A stretch of DNA of 6,368 nt from JAVEYA01 sp034003745 (lineage in GTDB: Bacteria > Bacillota > Peptococcia > DRI-13 > PHAD01): NCBI GenBank assembly GCA_034003745.1, contig JAVEYA010000121.1, positions 1-6,368 on the forward strand, read 5' to 3'. Positions 1 to 6,329 of the stretch are shown piece by piece; position 1 is the first letter of the stretch, and the number at the start of each line of letters is the position of its first letter. Made by a program: the position numbers and the translations under genes. The notes under the pieces are model-generated. The model was given only the letters and a program-made list of their open reading frames with translations. It was not told the origin of the DNA and did not search any database.

Positions 1-1
1 T

Positions 2-445
2 GATGCAATCGGTCCGTATATTGTTCCCCAAGCCCGTGCAGCCGGTTTTGACGGCTATCTGGTCGGCGCGGACGGTTGGGACGGCACCCTTGGCACCATG
101 GTCGACGACAAATCTCTGTATAACAATACTTTCTTCACCAATCATTACGCCGCCGATGATCCGTCCGAGAAGGTGCAGAACTTTATCAAGGCTTACGGCG
201 AAATGTTTGATCCCAAAACCTTGAACGCATTGGGCGCCCTGGCTTATGACGCAACTTATATGCTGGCCAAAGCCATTGACGATGCAGGGTCGGACGATAC
301 CGAGGCCATTATTAAAGCTATGACGGGTATGAGCTTTGAGGGCGTAACCGGTTCCTTCAAACTGGATGAAACCAATACGCCGGCTAAGTCTGTTTCTATT
401 ATTGAATTCAAAGACGGCAAAGCAGTCTGGAACTCCACGATTTAA
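2..445 (+). CDS. livJ: Branched-chain amino acid type ABC transporter substrate-binding protein, C-terminal part (5' end outside window)
   Basis: The reading frame is open from the left edge to a TAA stop, giving the last 147 residues of an extracytoplasmic ligand-binding protein of the Liv/HAAT family (Peripla_BP_6, type I periplasmic fold). The visible part has the features of the second lobe: a GFDGYLVGADGWDG segment, an NTFFTNHYAADDPS stretch, the helix around ALAYDATYMLAKAI, and the closing GVTGSFKLDETNTPAKSV...IIEFKDGK strand typical of LivJ-like C-termini. The signal peptide and first lobe lie outside the window. The protein would capture a branched-chain amino acid, or a related amide or carboxylate, outside the membrane and deliver it to LivHM. 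The genes that follow are the matching permeases and ATPases. A strong stem-loop follows the stop. Family assignment is secure; ligand specificity cannot be read from this half, so livJ is a family label. An internal ATG (98) is not the start, because homology-like sequence continues upstream of it. Confidence 0.93.
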   Translation, partial: DAIGPYIVPQARAAGFDGYLVGADGWDGTLGTMVDDKSLYNNTFFTNHYAADDPSEKVQNFIKAYGEMFDPKTLNALGALAYDATYMLAKAIDDAGSDDTEAIIKAMTGMSFEGVTGSFKLDETNTPAKSVSIIEFKDGKAVWNSTI

Positions 446-464
446 CTTGATTTTCGCGAGTACG

Positions 465-502
465 AAATACAGCACAGAGGCTCCCGCTTCTGTGCTGTAT
501 TT
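465..502 (+). promoter_or_regulatory. Intercistronic stem-loop between livJ and livH
   Basis: A perfect 14-bp inverted repeat pairs 465-478 with 489-502 (AAATACAGCACAGA / TCTGTGCTGTATTT). A G-U pair and two G-C pairs extend it to about 17 bp closed by a TCCC loop (482-485). The 3' side ends in TATTTG rather than a real T-run, so this is a poor complete terminator. It is a good candidate for a partial terminator or an mRNA 3'-end stabiliser protecting the livJ message from exonucleases. That role is inferred from the general need for more binding protein than permease. The structure is seen directly; the function is not. Confidence 0.75.
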
Positions 503-546
503 GCGGTACCGCGGGGCCTCTGTATCGGGCAGACAGGTTATAGTAC

Positions 547-554
547 AGGAAGGG
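547..554 (+). promoter_or_regulatory. livH ribosome binding site that decides the start codon
   Basis: The sequence AGGAAGGG lies 8 nt before a TTG codon at 563. The in-frame GTG at 554 begins with the last base of this same purine run, so it would have no spacer at all. The spacing favours TTG 563 as the initiator. Confidence 0.6.
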
Positions 555-562
555 TGAACATA

Positions 563-1474
563 TTGGACGACCTTATGCTGTTTATTACACAGGTCATCAA
601 CGGTTTACGGGCAGGGAGCATTTATGCTTTAATCGCATTGGGTTATACGATGGTGTACGGTATCATTCGTTTAATTAACTTTGCCCACGGCGACTTTATT
701 ATGGTGGGCGGCTATACGCTGGTTTTTACCATTCCGGTAATGGTAAGCCTGGGCATGCCGCCATGGACTGCGGCAATCCTTGCGGTTGTTGTTTGCGCCA
801 CGGTGGGCATTTTGGTGGAAAAGCTGGCTTACAATCCTGTGCGTGCCAGGGGGAACAACATGAGCGCCCTGATTACCGCCATTGCGATGAGCCTGTTTTT
901 GGAGAATCTGGCCCAGATATTGTTCGGCGCTAACCCCCGGACGGTTAAAACGCTTTTTACTTTCCCCAAAATATTGGGCTTTGACGGGACGACCATCCTG
1001 ACGATCATCATTGGTCTGGCCGTCATGTTTGCGTTGCAGATGTTTGTTATGAATACCAAGATGGGACAGTCCATGCGGGCAGTTTCGGAAAACAAGAGCG
1101 CTTCGGTCTTAATGGGTATTAATGTTAACCGCACGATTACCGTGACTTTTGCCATCGGTTCGGGGTTGGCGGCAATCGCCGCGATGATGTACTGTGCGCA
1201 ATATAACTCGGTTACTATCATGATGGGCTATATGCTGGGACTAAAAGCCTTTGTCGCCGCGGTACTCGGCGGTATCGGCATTATCCCGGGCGCGATGATG
1301 GGCGGAATCGTCATCGGCCTGGTCGAAAGTCTCTCCAAGGCATATATCGGCCCGTTGACCGGCGGATTGGTTACATCAGCTTTTTCCGACGCGGTTGTAT
1401 TTGCAATTTTAATTATTGTTCTTTTGGTTAAGCCGGAAGGCATTTTGGGCAAAAACCAAGGCGAGAAAGTATAG
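563..1474 (+). CDS. livH: Branched-chain amino acid type ABC transporter permease LivH
   Basis: This is a 303-residue integral membrane permease of the LivH family (BPD_transp_2), forming half of the channel with LivM in the cytoplasmic membrane. The N-terminus has the family block GSIYALIALGYTMVYGIIRLINFAHGD (NFAHGD at residues 39-44). About eight hydrophobic segments follow, and the conserved GLKAFVAAVLGG cytoplasmic loop starts at residue 226. It ends with the usual VLLVKPEGILG motif. Length fits the family. The start is taken as TTG 563 because AGGAAGGG sits 8 nt upstream and the resulting N-terminus (MDDLMLFITQVINGL) resembles other LivH proteins. GTG at 554 would add three residues but overlaps the Shine-Dalgarno, and ATG at 575 is too far downstream. 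The gene is 108 bp after livJ and 11 bp before livM. The role in the import complex is well supported; the transported substrate is not shown. Confidence 0.95.
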   Translation: MDDLMLFITQVINGLRAGSIYALIALGYTMVYGIIRLINFAHGDFIMVGGYTLVFTIPVMVSLGMPPWTAAILAVVVCATVGILVEKLAYNPVRARGNNMSALITAIAMSLFLENLAQILFGANPRTVKTLFTFPKILGFDGTTILTIIIGLAVMFALQMFVMNTKMGQSMRAVSENKSASVLMGINVNRTITVTFAIGSGLAAIAAMMYCAQYNSVTIMMGYMLGLKAFVAAVLGGIGIIPGAMMGGIVIGLVESLSKAYIGPLTGGLVTSAFSDAVVFAILIIVLLVKPEGILGKNQGEKV

Positions 1475-1485
1475 GGGGGATAACA

Positions 1486-2646
1486 ATGGCTATGCCGAAG
1501 GAAAAAAGAAACGGTACCCTTATCAATTTCGCCGCCGTTATGCTGGGCTTTGTTCTGCTGTACCTGCTAAAGACAAGCGGACTGATTTCCAATTACTATC
1601 AGGGAATTATCATTCAGTGCTTTTTCACGATTATCATGGTGGCGAGCCTGAATATCGCTACCGGCTATCTGGGACAGCTGGCGTTGGGCCATGCGGGGTT
1701 TATGGCTATAGGAGCCTACACCTCGGCGCTGGTAGTCAAAGCGCTGACCAACGCCGATATTTTAAACGGCGGAACGGATCTGGAAAAAATTATACTCTTA
1801 GTCATCGGTATTGCCTGTGGAGCAACCTTGGCGGCGATTATCGGCGCTTTGGTCGGGATCCCGGCGCTTAGACTGCGGGGCGATTATCTGGCGATTATTA
1901 CGCTGGGGTTTGGCGAAATTATCCGTGTTGTTATTCAGAACCTGAAATTCGCAGGCGGGAAAGGACTGGCAGCGGGACAAGCCGGACAGGCCCTGATCGG
2001 CATCAAAATATTAAATAACGTTTATTTTATTTATTTTATTATGGCGGCCAGTATCGCGATCTTATTCTGTTTTGTCCGCAGCAAATCCGGGCGCGCCATT
2101 GTCGCTATCCGTGAGGACGATATTGCCAGCGAGGCTTCCGGCGTTAACAACACCCATTATAAAGTCATGGCTTTTACCATTGCGGCTTTCTTCGCAGGGG
2201 TCGCGGGCGCCATTTTTGCGCACCGCGGGACAGGCACCATTCAGCCGGCCGATTTTACTTTCATGAAATCCACTGAATATGTCATTATGGTGGTTATCGG
2301 CGGGATGAGTTCTTTGACCGGTTCGGTTATTGCGGCGGTTGCGCTGTCCATCATTCCGGAAATACTGCGGGCTTTTTCTGAATACCGCATGCTTGTTTAT
2401 TCGGTGCTCCTGATTATCATGATGATTTTCCGCCCCATCGGATTATGCGGAAGGTATGAGTTTTCCCTGCGGCAGTTTTTAATTGATTTACCCCAAAATA
2501 TTAAAAACTTACCCCGGAATCTTCAGCGGTTCTGGTTAAGCTGCCTGCAGTCGGCCAAGGATTTTCCCGGCCGGGTCAAATCTTTCTTCAGCAAAGATAA
2601 GGGCAGGGACGATGGGGACAACGATGAAACGGAAGCGGTGGTGTAA
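1486..2646 (+). CDS. livM: Branched-chain amino acid type ABC transporter permease LivM with an unusual C-terminal tail
   Basis: This 386-residue membrane permease is the second channel subunit beside LivH. Family hallmarks are present: NIATGYLGQLALGHAGFMAIGAY (GHAGF at residues 68-72), the cytoplasmic coupling region ALRLRGDYLAIITLGFGEIIR (127-147), AIREDDIASEASGVN, and the last membrane helix ending at RPIGL (316-320). The start ATG 1486 has AGGGGGGA 5 nt upstream. LivM proteins commonly finish shortly after RPxGL, but here about 66 further residues follow. They are hydrophilic and contain three similar nonamers (D334-L342, N341-F349, D359-F367) before a Lys/Arg then Asp/Glu-rich end (KDKGRDDGDNDETEA). 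The tail should face the cytoplasm near the ATPases; its job is unknown. The TAA stop shares its last A with the livG ATG, indicating translational coupling. Core identity is certain; the tail is unexplained. Confidence 0.95.
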   Translation: MAMPKEKRNGTLINFAAVMLGFVLLYLLKTSGLISNYYQGIIIQCFFTIIMVASLNIATGYLGQLALGHAGFMAIGAYTSALVVKALTNADILNGGTDLEKIILLVIGIACGATLAAIIGALVGIPALRLRGDYLAIITLGFGEIIRVVIQNLKFAGGKGLAAGQAGQALIGIKILNNVYFIYFIMAASIAILFCFVRSKSGRAIVAIREDDIASEASGVNNTHYKVMAFTIAAFFAGVAGAIFAHRGTGTIQPADFTFMKSTEYVIMVVIGGMSSLTGSVIAAVALSIIPEILRAFSEYRMLVYSVLLIIMMIFRPIGLCGRYEFSLRQFLIDLPQNIKNLPRNLQRFWLSCLQSAKDFPGRVKSFFSKDKGRDDGDNDETEAVV

Positions 2647-3413
2647 TGAGTAAAGAGGCAATATTATCCGTTCGGAATCTGGGCATCTCCTTCGGAGGAC
2701 TAAAAGCAGTCACCAACTTTAATCTGGATCTCTACGAGGGTGAACTGGTGGGTTTAATCGGGCCCAACGGCGCGGGGAAAACCACGGTTTTCAACCTTTT
2801 AACCGGCGTATATATACCTACTGAGGGATCGATCCACTTAAACGGGATCAGTATTAACGGCAAAAAAACCCACCAGGTGGTGGCGGCAGGCGCAGCGCGT
2901 ACTTTTCAGAACATCCGGCTGTTCAAAACACTGACTGTTCTGGAAAATGTAAAAATCGCCTTCACCAAGGATATTAAGTACACCCTTTTCGATACGCTGT
3001 TCCGTACCGGCAGATTCTGGAGGGAAGAAGCGGAGATTACGGCGAAGAGCATGGAACTGCTTAAATTATTCAATCTGCAGGATAAAGCGGAGGCAATTGC
3101 TACGAACCTGCCTTATGGACAGCAGCGTAAGCTGGAAATCGCCCGGGCGCTGGCCACCGATATGAAAGTTTTACTTCTCGACGAACCGGCGGCGGGCATG
3201 AACCCCGTGGAAACAGCCGAACTTTTGGAGTGCATCAATCTGATCCGCCAAAAGTTTAATGTAAGTATCCTGTTGATTGAGCACGATATGAGCCTGGTGA
3301 TGAAAATATGTGAGCGCATTCTTGTCATTGATTACGGCGAGACCATCGCCTCGGGGCTGCCCCACGAGATCGCCAATAATCCCAAGGTAATTGCGGCCTA
3401 TTTGGGCGGCTGA
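2646..3413 (+). CDS. livG: Branched-chain amino acid type ABC transporter ATP-binding protein LivG
   Basis: This is a 255-residue cytoplasmic ATPase that, with LivF, powers the LivHM channel. All nucleotide-binding elements are in order: Walker A GPNGAGKTT (39-47), Q-loop Q88 in AARTFQNIRLF, the family-typical signature LPYGQQRKLEIARAL (155-169), Walker B VLLLDEP with E180 as catalytic base, the D-loop region AAGMNPVE, and switch His H213 in LLIEHDM. The C-terminus carries the Liv-type ending GETIASGLPHEIANNPKVIAAYLGG. LPYGQ in place of LSGGQ is normal for LivG. The start ATG overlaps the livM TAA by one base; only a weak purine match (GGAAG, 2631-2635) precedes it, so translation probably depends on ribosomes finishing livM. 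Length and motifs point to a functional enzyme. Confidence 0.96.
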   Translation: MSKEAILSVRNLGISFGGLKAVTNFNLDLYEGELVGLIGPNGAGKTTVFNLLTGVYIPTEGSIHLNGISINGKKTHQVVAAGAARTFQNIRLFKTLTVLENVKIAFTKDIKYTLFDTLFRTGRFWREEAEITAKSMELLKLFNLQDKAEAIATNLPYGQQRKLEIARALATDMKVLLLDEPAAGMNPVETAELLECINLIRQKFNVSILLIEHDMSLVMKICERILVIDYGETIASGLPHEIANNPKVIAAYLGG

Positions 3414-3427
3414 GAGGAGAGAAGATA

Positions 3428-4132
<705 letters not shown>

Positions 4133-4145
4133 AATCGGGAATGCT

Positions 4146-4220
4146 TAAGAAAAAGTTTAATACTAATCAGTATCTCTTCTGTCATTCTGAGCGTAGCGAA
4201 GAATGACATTATTTTTCTTA
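4146..4220. repeat. 75-bp compound inverted-repeat element containing a GTCATTC...GAATGAC palindrome
   Basis: The outer arms TAAGAAAAA (4146-4154) and TTTTTCTTA (4212-4220) are perfectly complementary. Between them lie a small hairpin (ATACT 4160-4164 with AGTAT 4169-4173) and a larger palindrome TGTCATTCT (4180-4188) with AGAATGACA (4200-4208), joined by a GAGCGTAGCGA centre. From general experience, sequences of the form GTCATTCTGAGCG(T/A)AGCGAAGAAT recur as interspersed repeats in many bacterial genomes; copy number here cannot be judged from one occurrence. It could be a small non-autonomous element or simply a folded terminator region. Confidence 0.6.
4180..4219 (+). terminator. Probable intrinsic terminator of the liv operon
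   Basis: A 9-bp stem (4180-4188 with 4200-4208), with two further G-C pairs possible inside the loop, is followed at once by the T-rich run TTATTTTTCTT. It begins 47 bp after the livF stop and lies just upstream of a promoter for the next gene, where a terminator is expected. The stem is only moderately GC-rich, so efficiency may be partial. Confidence 0.55.
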
Positions 4221-4224
4221 GAGA

Positions 4225-4242
4225 TTGTTAAAAATTTCACTT
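4225..4242. promoter_or_regulatory. Rex-like operator, upstream site
   Basis: The sequence is TTGTTAA (4225-4231), a 4-nt spacer, then TTCACTT (4236-4242). The left half equals the clostridial Rex half-site TTGTTAA. The right half has TTCAC of TTCACAA but ends TT instead of AA. The site runs into the first two bases of the -35 hexamer, so a bound protein would hinder RNA polymerase. Consensus forms are recalled, not searched. Confidence 0.4.
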
Positions 4243-4269
4243 GATAATAGTACCAAATGGGCATATAAT
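4241..4269 (+). promoter_or_regulatory. Sigma-A type promoter for the acyl-CoA dehydrogenase/etf operon
   Basis: The -35 hexamer TTGATA (4241-4246; one change from TTGACA) and a perfect -10 hexamer TATAAT (4264-4269) are separated by exactly 17 bp. Transcription should start near 4276-4278, giving a leader of about 70 nt before the ATG at 4348. This implies transcription separate from the liv genes. It is flanked by two Rex-like sites. Confidence 0.85.
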
Positions 4270-4273
4270 CAGA

Positions 4274-4291
4274 TTGTGAAGAGTTTATCAA
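4274..4291. promoter_or_regulatory. Rex-like operator, downstream site over the transcription start
   Basis: The sequence is TTGTGAA (4274-4280), spacer GAGT, then TTATCAA (4285-4291). The left half is identical to the general Gram-positive Rex half-site TTGTGAA. The right half matches TTAACAA at six of seven positions. It covers the expected +1, a classic repressor position. The identification is from recalled consensus sequences and has not been scored with a matrix. Confidence 0.5.
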
Positions 4292-4298
4292 AATAGAC

Positions 4299-4313
4299 AT
4301 TTTTCTAAAAATT
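4299..4313. promoter_or_regulatory. CodY-box-like 15-mer in the leader
   Basis: ATTTTTCTAAAAATT agrees with the CodY consensus AATTTTCWGAAAATT at 13 of 15 positions and is itself an ATTTTT/AAAAAT inverted repeat. It lies about 20-37 nt into the transcript, a plausible road-block position. AT-rich background makes chance matches likely, and CodY is not found in all Bacillota. Confidence 0.3.
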
Positions 4314-4347
4314 GAGACAACTGACAAAACAGTAAGGGGGCATTTTT

Positions 4348-5493
4348 ATGGATTTCCGGTTAACCAAAGAGCAGGAACTGGTCAGAAAAATGGTCAGGGA
4401 ATTCGCTGCCAAAGAGGTCGAGCCGATTGCTGCCGAGATCGATAAGGAGCATCGCTTTCCTTCGGAAACAGTGGAGAAGATGGGTAAGTATGGTCTCCTG
4501 GGTGTGCCTTTCCCCAAAGAATACGGCGGCGCAGGGGGCGACCAGGTCTCCTATGCGATAACGGTGGAGGAACTTTCCCGGGCTTGCGCCTCCACAGGCG
4601 TTATCTGTTCAGCCCATACTTCATTGTGTGCCTGGCCTATTTGGTCCTGGGGAACGGAAGAACAAAGACAAAAATACATGATTGCTCTGGCAAAGGGTGA
4701 AACCCTGGGCGCGTTTGGACTGACCGAGCCCAACGCCGGTTCGGATGCCGGCGGATTGCAGACCAGGGCTGTAGATATGGGTGACCACTGGCTCCTAAAC
4801 GGAGCGAAAGTTTTTATTACCAACGGCGGCTATGCGGATATCTTTATCATCATTGCCGTAACCGATAAGAAAAAGTCTACCCGAGGCGGTATTTCCGCCT
4901 TTATTGTGGAAAAAGACTTTCCCGGTTTTTCTATCGGGAAGACCGAAGATAAGATGGGTATTTGCGCCTCCTCCACCACTGAGCTGATTTTCCAGAATTG
5001 CATCGTCCCTAAAGAAAACCTGCTGGGCGCCGTTGGCGACGGCTTCAAAGTAGCGCTGTCCACTCTGGACGGCGGACGCATCGGAATTGCCGCCCAGGCG
5101 CTGGGGATTGCCCAGGGCGCCTTTGATAAGACCGTGGAATACATGAAATCCAGAAAGCAGTTCGGCAAGAAGCTTTCGCAAATGGAGCCGCTGCAATTTG
5201 AAATCGCCGATATGAAAACCAGGATCGAAGCCTCCAGGCTGCTGATTTATAAAGCGGCGGACATGAAAGACAGGCATCAGGACTATGGTTCTTATTCCGC
5301 CATGGCGAAGCTGTTCGCGGCCGAAACAGCCATGTATGTAACGACCAAAGCGGTGCAGTTGCACGGCGGCTATGGCTACACGAAGGATTATCCGGTGGAG
5401 AGAATGATGCGGGACGCGAAGATCACAGAGATTTACGAAGGAACCTCTGAAGTCCAGAAAGTGGTTATTGCCGCGTCCGTATTCGGCAAATAA
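4348..5493 (+). CDS. Acyl-CoA dehydrogenase, short-chain (butyryl-CoA dehydrogenase-like), FAD-dependent
   Basis: This 381-residue cytoplasmic flavoenzyme catalyses alpha,beta-desaturation of an acyl-CoA or, in anaerobes, the reverse enoyl-CoA reduction, exchanging electrons with ETF. The N-terminal helical domain covers about residues 5-117, the beta middle domain 121-215 and the C-terminal helical domain 228-377. The family signatures are intact: GLTEPNAGSDAGG (124-136) and Q337-D356 with HGGYGY and RMMRD. The catalytic Glu is E364 in IYEGTSE, the butyryl/short/medium-chain position. The isovaleryl-CoA dehydrogenase base position is occupied by Gly (G243 in LDGGR), arguing against that enzyme type. 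The start ATG has AAGGGGG (4334-4340) 7 nt upstream. It has its own promoter and is followed 16 bp later by etfB. Candidates are butyryl-CoA (bcd), isobutyryl- or 2-methylbutyryl-CoA, or an aryl-enoyl-CoA such as the caffeyl-CoA reductase substrate. The class is certain; the substrate is not, so no symbol is given. Confidence 0.95.
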   Translation: MDFRLTKEQELVRKMVREFAAKEVEPIAAEIDKEHRFPSETVEKMGKYGLLGVPFPKEYGGAGGDQVSYAITVEELSRACASTGVICSAHTSLCAWPIWSWGTEEQRQKYMIALAKGETLGAFGLTEPNAGSDAGGLQTRAVDMGDHWLLNGAKVFITNGGYADIFIIIAVTDKKKSTRGGISAFIVEKDFPGFSIGKTEDKMGICASSTTELIFQNCIVPKENLLGAVGDGFKVALSTLDGGRIGIAAQALGIAQGAFDKTVEYMKSRKQFGKKLSQMEPLQFEIADMKTRIEASRLLIYKAADMKDRHQDYGSYSAMAKLFAAETAMYVTTKAVQLHGGYGYTKDYPVERMMRDAKITEIYEGTSEVQKVVIAASVFGK

Positions 5494-5509
5494 GGGAGGA
5501 GATGAAGAA

Positions 5510-6310
5510 ATGTCATTCAAAATAATTGTTTGCGCCAAACAGGTCCCGGATACTAATGTCATCAAAATTGATCCGGTCAAGAAAACCCTGATCAGGGAAG
5601 GCGTGCCCAGCATATTGAATCATGATGACGCCAATGCCCTGGAAGAGGCTCTGAAGATAAAGGATCTGCATCCGGACACCCATATCACGGTGGTGACGAT
5701 GGGCCCCCCGCAGGCCAAAGATATGCTGCTGGAATGTTTGGCCATGGGCGCGGATGAAGCCGTGCTGGCCTCAGACAGAGCCCTGGGCGGCTCCGATACC
5801 TGGGCCACTTCCAACGCTCTGGCGGCGGCTATTCAGAAGGTGGGTCCTTATGACCTTATTTTTGCCGGGCGGCAGGCCATTGACGGCGATACCGCGCAGG
5901 TAGGACCCCAGATTGCGGAGAAACTGGGCATTCCGCAGGTCACTTACGTTACTGATTTTGAGATTGACCGGGACATGAAGCAGATTACGGTTAAACGCGC
6001 CCTGGAAGACGGCTATGAAATCATCAAAATCCAGACGCCCTGTATGCTGACAGCGATTAAAGAGCTGAATACGCCGCGATACATGCATATTGGCGGAATT
6101 TTTGGAGCAACGAAGAAAGAAATCCCCACCTGGGGCGCCAAAGAATTGGAAGTGGATCTCAACAAAGTCGGCCTGGACGCTTCGCCGACCAATGTTTTCC
6201 GCTCTTTCACCCCGGCCCCCAAGGGCAAAGGCATGATGATCACGGCAGATACGGAAAAAGAAGCTGCGCAGAAGCTCTTAATTCAATTAAAAGCCAAGCA
6301 CGCGATTTAA
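5510..6310 (+). CDS. etfB: Electron transfer flavoprotein beta subunit
   Basis: This is a 266-residue EtfB that pairs with EtfA to form the heterodimer passing electrons to or from the acyl-CoA dehydrogenase. The N-terminus KIIVCAKQVPDT, the nucleotide-site block AGRQAIDGDTAQVGPQ (119-134), and the complete ETF-beta signature V161-T181 (VKRALEDGYEIIKIQTPCMLT) are all present. The length is normal. The start is ATG 5510, with GGGAGGAG (5494-5501) 8 nt upstream. A longer in-frame ATG at 5468 lies inside the dehydrogenase gene, has no suitable Shine-Dalgarno and adds non-family residues, so it is rejected. The gene follows the dehydrogenase by 16 bp and precedes a Cys-motif gene by 19 bp, as in bcd-etfBA and carCDE clusters. 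In bifurcating ETFs this subunit binds the bifurcating FAD in place of AMP; which form this is cannot be settled by eye. Confidence 0.96.
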   Translation: MSFKIIVCAKQVPDTNVIKIDPVKKTLIREGVPSILNHDDANALEEALKIKDLHPDTHITVVTMGPPQAKDMLLECLAMGADEAVLASDRALGGSDTWATSNALAAAIQKVGPYDLIFAGRQAIDGDTAQVGPQIAEKLGIPQVTYVTDFEIDRDMKQITVKRALEDGYEIIKIQTPCMLTAIKELNTPRYMHIGGIFGATKKEIPTWGAKELEVDLNKVGLDASPTNVFRSFTPAPKGKGMMITADTEKEAAQKLLIQLKAKHAI

Positions 6311-6329
6311 GAGGAAAGAGGGGATTAAA

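Noticed and set aside
1416..1871. Plus-strand open frame overlapping livH and livM in another frame
   Set aside because: The translation is low-complexity and Arg/Gly/Tyr-rich without family features, while the overlapping frame encodes clear LivM sequence.
2015..2042. AT-rich tandem-looking TTTATTTTAT run inside livM
   Set aside because: It simply encodes YFIYFI in a membrane helix, in frame; no sign of slippage, insertion or regulatory function.
2646..2648. One-base TAATG overlap with weak Shine-Dalgarno at livG
   Set aside because: This is ordinary translational coupling within an operon, not an unusual signal.
5468..5509. Upstream ATG start for etfB
   Set aside because: It adds 14 non-homologous residues from within the dehydrogenase gene; ATG 5510 has an excellent Shine-Dalgarno and gives the canonical EtfB N-terminus.
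4795..5613. Long open frame of 272 codons on the minus strand
   Set aside because: It lies opposite the well-supported dehydrogenase and etfB genes, has no recognisable domain, and is a by-product of their codon use.
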